This document shows, piece by piece, positions 1-6,693 of a DNA stretch of 10,454 nucleotides (positions within the stretch are counted from its first letter, which is position 1; the number at the start of each line of letters is the position of its first letter). This stretch comes from Oscillospiraceae bacterium (lineage in GTDB: Bacteria; Bacillota; Clostridia; Oscillospirales; Oscillospiraceae). The translations under genes and the position numbers were made by a program. The notes below the pieces were generated by a model. The model was not told the DNA's origin and did not search any database. It saw only the letters and a list, made by a program, of their open reading frames with translations. The stretch spans positions 1 through 10,454 of the forward strand of contig CADCLH010000057.1 of assembly GCA_902802215.1 (NCBI GenBank), read 5' to 3'.

Positions 1-1
1 G

Positions 2-238
2 GCTCAGCTCGCCGAGCGCATCATCGTCTTCGACCGCGGACACGTCGCCCTCGACGGGACGCCGGCCGAGGTCTTCGCGCAGGCCGGACGCCTGACGGAG
101 ATCGGCCTGAACGTGCCGCGCGCCGCCGAGATCGCCGCGGCGCTGCGCCGCCGGGGCCTCGCGGTGCCGGAGAGCGTGTTCACCCATGAGCAGCTGCTTC
201 ATGCGCTGCTCAGACTGCGGGAGGGACGGCCATGCTGA
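2..238 (+). CDS. ecfA: Energy-coupling factor (ECF) transporter ATPase EcfA, C-terminal part only
   Basis: The frame is already open at the left edge and ends with TGA at 236-238, giving about 78 residues of a C-terminus. The segment IIVFDRGHVALDGTPAEVF matches the strand pair that follows the H-loop of ABC ATPases. The downstream EIGLNVPRAAEIAAALRRRG stretch and the closing FTHEQLLHALLRL are typical of EcfA/CbiO tails. The Walker A, signature and Walker B motifs lie outside the window, so the catalytic core cannot be checked. The last 7 bases overlap the ecfT start (ATGCTGA), which indicates translational coupling. EcfA ATPases work on the cytoplasmic face of the membrane and power uptake of vitamins or metal ions through EcfT and exchangeable S components. 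Gene order suggests EcfA2, but the fragment alone cannot separate EcfA1 from EcfA2. Confidence 0.88.
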   Translation, partial: AQLAERIIVFDRGHVALDGTPAEVFAQAGRLTEIGLNVPRAAEIAAALRRRGLAVPESVFTHEQLLHALLRLREGRPC

Positions 239-1023
239 AGGATATCACGCTCGGTCAGTACTTCCCCGGCGACACCGTCGTCCACCGCCTCGATCCGCGT
301 ACGAAGATCGTGCTCGTCATCGTCTATATCGTGGCCCTGTTCCAGGCCGTGAGCTGGCCCGGCTACGCCGCCGTGACGCTCGCGACGGCCGTGTGCATGG
401 CCCTCTCGCGCATCCCGCCCAAAACGATGTTCAAGGGCGTCAAGCCCATGCTCTTCATCATCGTGCTCACGGCCCTGCTCAATCTCTTTTATACCGGCGG
501 CACGCCCGTGCTCCCTGGCTGGATCATCACCCGGGAGGGCATCTCCCGCGCCTGCCAGATGGTGCTGCGCATCGTGCTGCTCATCTCCGGCACCTTCCTG
601 CTGACCTACACCACGAGCCCCATCGCCCTGACCGACGGGCTGGAGCTGCTCTTTAAACCCCTGAAGGCCCTGCGCCTGCCCGTGCACGAGATGACCATGA
701 TGATGAGCATGGCCCTGCGCTTCATCCCCACGCTCATCTCCGAGACCGACAAGATCATGTCGGCCCAGAAGGCCCGCGGCGCGGACTTCGAGACCGGCGG
801 CCTGGTCAGCCGGGCCAAGGCCCTGCTGCCGATCCTCGTGCCGCTGTTCGTCTCGGCCTTCCGCCGCGCCGACGAGCTCGCCGTCGCGATGGAGAGCCGC
901 TGCTACCACGGCGGCGAGGGCAGGACGCGCATGAAACAGCTCTCGATGCAGACGCGGGACGCCGTCGCGCTCGCGCTGGGCGCGGCCTTCCTCGCCGGGA
1001 TGATCGCTCTGAAAGGCTTATGA
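232..1023 (+). CDS. ecfT: Energy-coupling factor transporter transmembrane protein EcfT
   Basis: This 263-residue integral membrane protein has the family opening FPGDTVVHRLDPRTK, which precedes several hydrophobic helices (about 24-56, 72-90, 108-128 and 243-260). Its cytoplasmic coupling region carries the two Ala-Arg-Gly-like motifs that bind the ATPase pair: ARG at 181-183 (in QKARGAD) and SRC at 222-224 (in AMESRCY). Length is normal for EcfT. The start at 232 is preceded by GGGAGGG at 219-225 and overlaps the end of ecfA. The stop overlaps the truA start as ATGA. EcfT is the scaffold that transmits ATP-driven movement from EcfA subunits to the substrate-binding S protein. No S component is encoded in this window, which fits a shared (group II) ECF module whose S subunits lie elsewhere, but the upstream side is not visible. 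Confidence 0.95.
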   Translation: MLKDITLGQYFPGDTVVHRLDPRTKIVLVIVYIVALFQAVSWPGYAAVTLATAVCMALSRIPPKTMFKGVKPMLFIIVLTALLNLFYTGGTPVLPGWIITREGISRACQMVLRIVLLISGTFLLTYTTSPIALTDGLELLFKPLKALRLPVHEMTMMMSMALRFIPTLISETDKIMSAQKARGADFETGGLVSRAKALLPILVPLFVSAFRRADELAVAMESRCYHGGEGRTRMKQLSMQTRDAVALALGAAFLAGMIALKGL

Positions 1024-1787
1024 AAAACATCGCTCTTTGCCTGCGCTATGACGGCAGCCGCTACCACGGCTGGCAGGTGCAGAAAAACGACATCACGGTG
1101 GCCGAGACGCTCGAACAGGCGATCTTCAAGGCCTGCGGCGAGCGCCTGCGCGTCGTCGGCTGCGGTCGGACCGACGCGGGCGTGCACGCCCTGCGCTACT
1201 GCGCGAATTTCCGCAGCGACACGCGCATCCCCCTGCAGCGGCTGCCGCTGGCGCTCAACGCGCGGCTGCCCGAGGATATCGCCGTGCTCGAGGCCGTGGA
1301 GGCCGGGGACGGCTTCAACGCCATCGGCTCATGCATAAAGAAGGAATATATCTATAAAATATGGAACAGTACCATCCGCGATCCGTTTCTCGAAAAGCGC
1401 GTCTGCTTCTACCCGCAACGCCTCGATACGGAGCGGATGCTGAAGGCCGCCGCGGCCTTCGAGGGCACGCACGATTTCCGCGCGGTCCGCTCGGTCGGCA
1501 CCGAGACGAAAACCACCGTGCGCACCGTGCACTGGTGCCGCGTCGAACGGGACGGGGAGCTCATCACCGTCTCCGTCTGCGCCGACGGCTTCCTGTACAA
1601 CATGTGCCGGGCCATCGTCGGCACGCTGGTCTACGCCTCCTACGGCAAGCTCGAGCCCGGTGAGATCCCGGCCCTGCTCGAAAAGGGCGACCGCCGCCTG
1701 ACCGGACCCACCATGCCGCCGCAGGGGCTCTATCTCAACCGCGTCTGGTACGACGGCCCGGTCGGAGACATGATGGCGCGGCACTGA
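1020..1787 (+). CDS. truA: tRNA pseudouridine(38-40) synthase TruA
   Basis: The 255-residue product matches TruA along its length. It opens with a YDGSRYHGWQVQ segment at about 10-21, then has the catalytic motif GRTDAGVHA with the nucleophilic aspartate at D52. The conserved KEYIYKIWN block lies at about 108-116, and GFLYNMCRAIVGTL near the C-terminus. TruA converts uridines 38-40 of the tRNA anticodon arm to pseudouridine in the cytoplasm. The start overlaps the ecfT stop by four bases (ATGA), with only a weak AAAGG at 1012-1016, so it probably relies on translational coupling. The ecfA-ecfT-truA order is a familiar Firmicutes arrangement. An A/T-rich patch with two ATA codons sits around 1331-1372, unlike the rest of the gene. 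Confidence 0.97.
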   Translation: MKNIALCLRYDGSRYHGWQVQKNDITVAETLEQAIFKACGERLRVVGCGRTDAGVHALRYCANFRSDTRIPLQRLPLALNARLPEDIAVLEAVEAGDGFNAIGSCIKKEYIYKIWNSTIRDPFLEKRVCFYPQRLDTERMLKAAAAFEGTHDFRAVRSVGTETKTTVRTVHWCRVERDGELITVSVCADGFLYNMCRAIVGTLVYASYGKLEPGEIPALLEKGDRRLTGPTMPPQGLYLNRVWYDGPVGDMMARH

Positions 1788-1825
1788 TTTTGTACGGACG
1801 GACGCTATATTTGTTCACAAAAAGC

Positions 1826-1834
1826 TGGTATACT
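1826..1834 (+). promoter_or_regulatory. Probable extended -10 promoter for cvpA-clpE
   Basis: The short gap after truA contains TGG followed by TATACT (hexamer at 1829-1834), a good extended -10 element. No convincing -35 hexamer lies 16-18 bases upstream: TATATT at 1806-1811 is poor, and TTGTTC at 1811-1816 is only 12 bases away. A strong TGN extension can make up for a weak -35. The predicted start of transcription near 1841 leaves roughly 35 bases before the cvpA start. No tandem GGTCAAA boxes (CtsR operator) are visible here. Confidence 0.55.
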
Positions 1835-1874
1835 ATCCAAGATGCTTCGAATCTGCAATGGATGAGGGGTACAT

Positions 1875-2588
1875 ATGAAAGCTGTAATTGACATCATCCT
1901 CATAATCCTGCTCGCCCTGTGCACCTGGAACGGCTACAAGCGCGGGGTGGTCGGCGGCGTGGCGGGCATCCTCGCCATCATCATCTCCCTGCTCGGGGCG
2001 AGCATCCTCTCCGCCGCCTACGCGCACGAGGTCGTGCCGGCCATCGAGCCCTTCATCGACGGCTACGTCGATTCGAGCAAGAACCGCGGCGCGATCCTGG
2101 AGCGCATGGGCTACGGCAACAGCGACTATTCGCTGGAGGACATCCTGAAGCAGGACAGCTCCCTGCGCTACGACTACGCCTACGAGTGCCTGAGCGATCT
2201 GGGCCTGCACGAAAAGCGGGCCGAGGAGCTGGCGGCGAAGGCCGTCGCCCGGGCCGAGGAGACCGGCAGCAACATGACCAAGGCGGTCGTCGACGTCGTA
2301 TGCGATACCATCACCCACGTCGGCGCGATGGTGATCGGCTTTCTGCTGATCCTGATTTTGATGGTGGCGCTGGCCAGCATCGGCAACCTCTCGTTCCGTC
2401 TCCCCAATCTGGAGAGCGTCGACGAGATCGGCGGCGCGATCCTCGGCTTCGCCAAGGGCTTTCTCTACTGCGTGCTGCTGTGCTGGCTTTTGAGCTACCT
2501 CGGCGTGCTCATCGGCAAGGACACCATGTCCCACACCACGCTCGGCCGCTTCTTCCTGATTTTCGATTCGCTGACCAGCAACCTTTGA
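1875..2588 (+). CDS. cvpA: CvpA family membrane protein
   Basis: The 237-residue protein has the CvpA (colicin V production) plan. There are two N-terminal hydrophobic helices (about 1-18 and 24-48) with the motif WNGYKRGVVGGVAG between them. A hydrophilic, mostly charged segment follows (about 50-145), then two further helices (about 145-170 and 186-213). The last contains the family signature GGAILGFAKGFLYCVLLCWLL. CvpA proteins are inner-membrane proteins of poorly defined role, linked to envelope maintenance and, in Escherichia coli, colicin V export. The start is supported by GAGGGG at 1864-1869. The clpE start lies only 24 bases past the stop, so the two are probably co-transcribed. The central hydrophilic loop looks longer than in the short enterobacterial CvpA. 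Confidence 0.87.
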   Translation: MKAVIDIILIILLALCTWNGYKRGVVGGVAGILAIIISLLGASILSAAYAHEVVPAIEPFIDGYVDSSKNRGAILERMGYGNSDYSLEDILKQDSSLRYDYAYECLSDLGLHEKRAEELAAKAVARAEETGSNMTKAVVDVVCDTITHVGAMVIGFLLILILMVALASIGNLSFRLPNLESVDEIGGAILGFAKGFLYCVLLCWLLSYLGVLIGKDTMSHTTLGRFFLIFDSLTSNL

Positions 2589-2612
2589 TCTGTCTATTCT
2601 CGGAGGAATCCC

Positions 2613-4946
2613 ATGCAGCCTGCACTCTGCTCCCGCTGCGGCAAGAACGTCGCGGTGGTCTTCATTACCAAAATTGAAAACGGCAAGGCCAAGAACGAGG
2701 GCCTGTGCCTCAAATGCGCCCGCGAACTGCACATCAAGCCCGTGGACGACGTGATCGAGAAGATGGGTCTGACGGACGAGGATCTCGACGGCCTGACCGG
2801 CGAGATGATGAACGTGCTCAACGGCGCGGAGGATCTGACGCCCGTCGACGAGGCCGACTCCGGCGCGGACGACGACGGCAAGACCGCGACCTTCCCCTTC
2901 CTCTCGCGGCTCTTCGGCGGCCCGGGCAGCACGCCCAATCCGCCGCCGGCGCAGGGCCCGGGCGAGACCCGCAAGACCGACGCGCCCCCGAAGGCCGCCA
3001 AGCGCAAGTTCCTCGACAACTACTGCATCGACCTGACGGCGCGCGCCCGCGAGGGAAAGCTCGACGCCATGATCGGCCGCGAGGAGGAGCTTGAGCGCGT
3101 CATCCAGATCCTCAACCGCCGCCAGAAGAACAACCCCTGTCTGATCGGCGAGCCCGGCGTCGGCAAGACCGCCATCGCCGAGGGCCTGGCCCAGCGCATC
3201 GCGGACGGCCGCGTGCCCATGAAGCTGCGCGAGAAGGAGGTCTTCCTGCTCGACCTGACGGCGCTGGTCGCGGGGACGCAGTTTCGCGGCCAGTTCGAGA
3301 GCCGCATGAAGGGTCTGATCGAGGAGATCCGCAAGCACGGCAACATCATCCTCGTCATCGACGAGGTGCACACCATCGTCGGCGCGGGCGACGCCGAGGG
3401 CAGCATGAACGCCGCCAACATCCTCAAGCCCGCCCTCTCGCGCGGGGAGATCCAGGTCATCGGCGCCACGACCTTCACCGAGTACCGCAAGCACATTGAG
3501 AAGGACTCCGCCCTCGAACGCCGCTTCCAGCCCGTCACGGTCGCGGAGCCGTCGATCGCCGACAGCATCGCCATCCTGCGCGGCATCGCCAAGTACTACG
3601 AGGACTTCCACGGCGTGGCCATCACCGACGAGATGTGCCGTCAGGCCGTGCTGCTCAGCGAGCGTTACATCACCGACCGCTATCTGCCGGATAAGGCCAT
3701 CGACCTGATCGACGAGGCCTGCTCCGACGTCAACCTCAAAAACCCCGACATCAACCGCCGCGCGGAGATCAAGCGTGATCTCGAGAATATCCGCTTCGAG
3801 CGCGAGGCCCTCATGAGCGCCGACGCGCCCGTCGGCCAGCAGCTGAGCGACGAGCTGCTGGATCAGCGCTACGCCCGCATCGCGGAGCTGAGAAGCCGCG
3901 AGATGCAGCGCGAGGCCGAGCTCAGGGAGCTGGACGCGAAGCCCAGACCCTCGCTGAGCATGGACAATCTGGCCCGCGTCATCGAGCTGTGGACCAAGAT
4001 CCCCGCCTCCTCCATCCGCGAGGACGAGTTCGAGCGTCTGGCCGGACTCGACGAGCGGCTCAAGGCCCACATCGTCGGCCAGGACGAGGCCGTCGCCGCC
4101 GTCTGCGCCGCCATCCGCCGCAGCCGCGTGGGACTCAAGGTCAAGCGCAAGCCCGTCTCCTTCATCTTCGTCGGCCCCACCGGCGTCGGCAAGACCGAGC
4201 TCGTCAAGCGCCTGGCCGAGGACCTCTTCGACTCGCCCGAGAGCCTGATCCGCCTCGACATGTCGGAGTTCATGGAGAAGTTCTCCGTCTCGCGCATCAT
4301 CGGCTCGCCCCCGGGCTATGTCGGCTACGACGAGGCCGGTCAGCTCACCGAGAAGATCCGCCGCAAGCCCTACAGCGTGGTGCTCTTCGACGAGATCGAG
4401 AAGGCCCATCCCGACGTGATGAACATCCTGCTGCAAATCCTCGACGACGGGCGCATCACCGACGCGCAGGGGAGGACCGTCAACTTCGAGAACACGGTGC
4501 TCGTCATGACCACCAACGCGGGCTCGAACACCAAAACCGGCTCGGTCGGCTTCGGCGGGACGCTCACCGACATGACGCGCGAGCGCGCCATGAAGGCCCT
4601 CAACGACTTCCTGCGGCCCGAATTCATCAACCGCGTCGACGAGATCGTCTGCTTCAACCAGCTCACGGAGAAGAACTTCCGCGCCATCGCGGGGCTCATG
4701 CTCGCCGAGGTGCGCGGGCTCATGGAGGAGAAAAACACCGTGCTCACCTGGGACGACAGCGTGCTCGACTTCCTCGTGGAGAAGGCGTACTCCGTCACCT
4801 ACGGCGCGCGCAACCTGCGCCGCACCATCCAGAAGGACATCGAGGACGCTCTCGCCGCCAAAATCGTGGAGCGCCGCGGCCGGAATACCCGGCACATCGC
4901 CCTGTCCGCGGCGGACGGCGAAATCCGGATCGATATCGGAGAATAA
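2613..4946 (+). CDS. clpE: ClpE-like AAA+ unfoldase, Clp protease ATP-binding subunit with N-terminal zinc finger
   Basis: The 777-residue protein lacks the usual Clp-N repeats. It starts with a four-cysteine zinc finger (C6-x2-C9 and C32-x2-C35), as in ClpE, followed by an acidic, proline-rich linker (about 71-130). The first AAA+ module has Walker A GEPGVGKT at 179-186, Walker B ILVIDE at 246-251 and an arginine-finger region LERRF near 301-305. A short charged middle domain spans about 380-440. The second module has Walker A GPTGVGKT at 521-528, Walker B LFDE at 591-594, and pore motif GYVG at 568-571. A VGF tripeptide at 645-647 matches the ClpP-docking loop of ClpC/ClpE and argues against ClpB. 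It is expected to unfold cytoplasmic substrates for ClpP. GGAGG at 2602-2606 fixes the start. At 777 residues it exceeds the roughly 700 of Bacillus ClpE, mainly through the linker. ClpC-type naming is the alternative. Confidence 0.92.
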   Translation: MQPALCSRCGKNVAVVFITKIENGKAKNEGLCLKCARELHIKPVDDVIEKMGLTDEDLDGLTGEMMNVLNGAEDLTPVDEADSGADDDGKTATFPFLSRLFGGPGSTPNPPPAQGPGETRKTDAPPKAAKRKFLDNYCIDLTARAREGKLDAMIGREEELERVIQILNRRQKNNPCLIGEPGVGKTAIAEGLAQRIADGRVPMKLREKEVFLLDLTALVAGTQFRGQFESRMKGLIEEIRKHGNIILVIDEVHTIVGAGDAEGSMNAANILKPALSRGEIQVIGATTFTEYRKHIEKDSALERRFQPVTVAEPSIADSIAILRGIAKYYEDFHGVAITDEMCRQAVLLSERYITDRYLPDKAIDLIDEACSDVNLKNPDINRRAEIKRDLENIRFEREALMSADAPVGQQLSDELLDQRYARIAELRSREMQREAELRELDAKPRPSLSMDNLARVIELWTKIPASSIREDEFERLAGLDERLKAHIVGQDEAVAAVCAAIRRSRVGLKVKRKPVSFIFVGPTGVGKTELVKRLAEDLFDSPESLIRLDMSEFMEKFSVSRIIGSPPGYVGYDEAGQLTEKIRRKPYSVVLFDEIEKAHPDVMNILLQILDDGRITDAQGRTVNFENTVLVMTTNAGSNTKTGSVGFGGTLTDMTRERAMKALNDFLRPEFINRVDEIVCFNQLTEKNFRAIAGLMLAEVRGLMEEKNTVLTWDDSVLDFLVEKAYSVTYGARNLRRTIQKDIEDALAAKIVERRGRNTRHIALSAADGEIRIDIGE

Positions 4947-4951
4947 CAGAG

Positions 4952-4984
4952 AAAGAACGGGTTGCGGACGCTTCCCGTTCTTTT
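4952..4984 (+). terminator. Terminator-like hairpin after clpE
   Basis: AAAGAACGGG (4952-4961) pairs perfectly with CCCGTTCTTT (4974-4983) around a 12-base loop and is followed by only a short T run (stem end plus 4984). It lies six bases past the clpE stop and directly before the ribosome binding site of the macro-domain gene. The short T tract suggests partial termination, so some read-through into the next three genes is likely, especially as no separate promoter for them is visible. Confidence 0.6.
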
Positions 4985-4998
4985 GTCAGGAGGAACAT

Positions 4999-5517
4999 AT
5001 GAACACATCGCGCATCGAGATCATCCAGGGCGACATCACAAAGCAGGCGGTCGACGCCATCGTCAACGCCGCCAACACCAGCCTGCTCGGCGGCGGCGGG
5101 GTGGACGGCGCCATCCACCGGGCAGCCGGGCCCGAGCTGCTCGCGGAGTGCCGCACGCTCCACGGCTGCCGCACCGGCGAGGCGAAGATCACCAAAGGCT
5201 ACCGCCTGCCCGCCCGCTTCGTCATCCATACCCCCGGCCCCGTCTGGCACGGCGGCGGCAGCGGGGAGGAGGCGCTGCTGGCCTCGTGCTACAAAAGCTG
5301 CCTGACCCTCGCCGCCGAAAACGGCTGCAAAACCGTGGACTTCCCCTCCATCTCAACCGGGGTCTACCATTTTCCACTGGAGAAGGCCTCCCGCATCGCC
5401 GTCTCGACCATCGCGGCCTTCCTGAAGGAACACCCGGAGCTCGAGCGCGTGCGCATGGTCTGCTTTGACGGGCGGACGAAGGCCTTCTACGACCGGGCGC
5501 TGGAGGAGCTGACATGA
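4999..5517 (+). CDS. Macro domain protein, probable O-acetyl-ADP-ribose deacetylase / ADP-ribosyl hydrolase
   Basis: The 172-residue product is a stand-alone macro domain. It has the opening IQGDIT (9-14), the NAAN motif at 23-26, the glycine-rich loop LLGGGGVDGAIHRAAG at 29-44, and the second ligand loop SISTGVYHFP at 117-126. N26, D36 and the GGGGVD loop are the elements that YmdB/MacroD-type enzymes use to hold and hydrolyse ADP-ribose esters. By family, it acts in the cytoplasm to deacetylate O-acetyl-ADP-ribose or remove mono-ADP-ribose from acidic residues. Length is normal. AGGAGG at 4988-4993 supports the start. Its stop overlaps the rhomboid start as ATGA, so the two are translationally coupled. 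The true substrate cannot be decided from sequence. Confidence 0.94.
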   Translation: MNTSRIEIIQGDITKQAVDAIVNAANTSLLGGGGVDGAIHRAAGPELLAECRTLHGCRTGEAKITKGYRLPARFVIHTPGPVWHGGGSGEEALLASCYKSCLTLAAENGCKTVDFPSISTGVYHFPLEKASRIAVSTIAAFLKEHPELERVRMVCFDGRTKAFYDRALEELT

Positions 5518-6080
5518 AGCGCGGCAGCATCCGCTTGCAGTACAATTCCCCGGTGGTGCTCACCTTCGCGCTGCTGAGCCTGCTGGTGCTCTGGCTGCAC
5601 CACTGGACCGGCGGGAAAAGCACGACGGCGCTGTTTAGCGTCTACCGCTCGTCCTGGCGCGACCTCGGCACCTACCCGCGCTTCGTGCTGCATGTGCTCG
5701 GCCACGCGAGCTACACCCACCTGCTGCACAACATGATGATGATCCTCGTGGTCGGACCCCCGCTCGAGGAGAAGTACGGCAGCCGCCCCCTGCTCTGGGC
5801 CATCGTCGTGACGGCGCTGGTCTCGGGCATGGTGCACTGGCTCTTCTTCCCCGGCACGGCGCTGATGGGCGCCTCGGGCATCGTGTTCATGATGATCGCC
5901 ATGTCCTCGCTCTCCGGCATGCGCGACGGCTGCATCCCGCTCACGCTGATCCTGGTGCTGGCCCTCTATCTGGGCGGGGAGATCGTCGACGGCATCACCC
6001 TCGCGGACAACGTCTCGCAGCTGACGCACATCATCGGCGGCGTCTGCGGCGCCTTCCTCGGCATCAGCATGAGGCGGTGA
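5514..6080 (+). CDS. Rhomboid family intramembrane serine protease
   Basis: The 188-residue protein has the six-helix rhomboid core with essentially no soluble extension. Helices lie at about 13-28, 57-80, 92-110, 116-133, 140-157 and 166-185. The oxyanion-hole motif HxxxN is present as H69 and N73 (in THLLHN). The catalytic serine is S121 in GASG (119-122), and the catalytic histidine is H172 in LTHIIGG. The dyad is complete, so this is predicted to be an active protease that cleaves transmembrane substrates. Where GlpG has Trp-Arg in loop 1, this protein has Pro55-Arg56. GGAGG at 5502-5506 lies inside the end of the macro-domain gene, and the four-base start/stop overlap suggests coupled translation. 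The substrate is unknown. Confidence 0.93.
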   Translation: MKRGSIRLQYNSPVVLTFALLSLLVLWLHHWTGGKSTTALFSVYRSSWRDLGTYPRFVLHVLGHASYTHLLHNMMMILVVGPPLEEKYGSRPLLWAIVVTALVSGMVHWLFFPGTALMGASGIVFMMIAMSSLSGMRDGCIPLTLILVLALYLGGEIVDGITLADNVSQLTHIIGGVCGAFLGISMRR

Positions 6081-6084
6081 GACA

Positions 6085-6516
6085 ATGGAAAAGCTGCTGA
6101 TCAGCGCCTGCCTCACAGGCGAAAACTGCAAGTACGACGGCGGGAACAACGCCCTGCCGCCCGAAACGCTCGCGGCCCTGCGCGGGCGATACGAGCTGGT
6201 GCCGGTCTGCCCCGAGCAGCTCGGCGGCCTGCCGACCCCGCGCGTCCCGAGCGAGCGGAGAGACGGCCGCGTCGTCAGCCGCGCGGGCGAGGATGTGACC
6301 GACGCCTTCCGGCGCGGCGCGGAGGAGGCGCTGCGCATCGCAAGGGAAAACGGCTGCCGCCGCGCCCTGCTCAAGACCAACAGCCCCTCCTGCGGCAGCG
6401 GCACGATCTACGACGGGAGCTTCTCCGGCACGCTCACCGGGGGCTACGGCGTCGCCGCCGAGCTCCTGATACATGAAAAAATTGAAGTTTTCGGAAACAT
6501 TTTCGGGCTGATTTGA
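6085..6516 (+). CDS. DUF523 family protein (TudS-like, possible thiouracil desulfidase)
   Basis: The 143-residue product matches DUF523 throughout: SACLTGENCKYDG near the start, VCPEQLGGLPTPR at about 41-53, the central GEDVTDAF, then LKTNSPSCGSGTIYDGSFSG. Cysteines C9, C42 and C103 sit where TudS, a characterised DUF523 enzyme, binds a [4Fe-4S] cluster used to remove sulfur from thiouracil; C15 is an additional family cysteine. Whether this copy desulfurates thiouracil or another thio-compound is inference. The gene begins four bases after the rhomboid stop with a poor ribosome binding site (AGGCGG at 6072-6077), so it is the third gene of one operon. The C-terminal tail VFGNIFGLI is built from a repeated TTTTCGG sequence and differs from the usual family ending. 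Confidence 0.9.
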   Translation: MEKLLISACLTGENCKYDGGNNALPPETLAALRGRYELVPVCPEQLGGLPTPRVPSERRDGRVVSRAGEDVTDAFRRGAEEALRIARENGCRRALLKTNSPSCGSGTIYDGSFSGTLTGGYGVAAELLIHEKIEVFGNIFGLI

Positions 6517-6547
6517 GCCTTTGTTCAGTTATTTGAAACATTTTCGG
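6494..6547. repeat. Two perfect 13-bp direct repeats GAAACATTTTCGG
   Basis: GAAACATTTTCGG occurs at 6494-6506, inside the last codons of the DUF523 gene, and again at 6535-6547, 41 bases later and just upstream of the next promoter. A shorter TTTTCGG core also occurs at 6488-6494. The second copy ends 12 bases before the -35 hexamer. It could be an operator pair, or the remnant of a small local duplication. Confidence 0.75.
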
Positions 6548-6559
6548 CACTTTTTGGAC

Positions 6560-6588
6560 TTGACTTCTTCCCGCCTGTGCGATAAGAT
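6560..6588 (+). promoter_or_regulatory. Sigma-A-type promoter of the BlaI-type regulator
   Basis: TTGACT (6560-6565) and TAAGAT (6583-6588) are separated by exactly 17 bases. The -35 matches five of six consensus bases and the -10 four of six. Transcription should start near 6595, giving an untranslated leader of about 100 bases before the regulator start. Confidence 0.75.
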
Positions 6589-6618
6589 GATACCGAAGGA
6601 ACAAGGTAGCATCGTGTT

Positions 6619-6663
6619 CTCTCCATCCAAGCAAACGCTGTTTATCGTTTGCTGAACGGAGAG
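6619..6663 (+). promoter_or_regulatory. Two-tier hairpin in the 5' leader of the BlaI-type gene
   Basis: CTCTCC (6619-6624) pairs with GGAGAG (6658-6663). Inside it, AGCAAACG (6630-6637) pairs with CGTTTGCT (6646-6653) around an eight-base loop. The two stems are separated by a small internal loop. A further short CAAC/GTTG hairpin (6670-6681) runs up against the ribosome binding site at 6681-6687. No T tract follows, so this is not a terminator. The fold matches no riboswitch class I recognise; it may affect mRNA stability or translation. Confidence 0.5.
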
Positions 6664-6693
6664 CCCCGTCAACTGCGGTTGGGAGGATGCAGC

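Noticed and set aside
1811..1834. TTGTTC as the -35 of the cvpA promoter
   Set aside because: Only 12 bases separate it from TATACT, too short for a sigma-A promoter; the extended -10 is the better explanation.
1833..4895. Very long minus-strand open frame (about 1020 codons) opposite cvpA and clpE
   Set aside because: It is an antisense shadow produced by G/C-rich third positions. It lacks recognisable domains and a ribosome binding site, and the opposite strand has two well-recognised proteins.
5487..6404. 305-codon minus-strand open frame opposite the rhomboid and DUF523 genes
   Set aside because: Antisense shadow across two recognised genes; composition is typical of reversed G/C-rich coding DNA.
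6649..6693. Earlier in-frame TTG start for the BlaI-type regulator
   Set aside because: It lies in the leader hairpin, lacks a ribosome binding site and adds residues not seen in the family; ATG at 6694 has GGGAGG in front.
6595..6693. Known riboswitch in the BlaI-type leader
   Set aside because: The conserved cores of the purine, SAM, fluoride, cyclic-di-GMP, THF and preQ1 classes were not recognisable.
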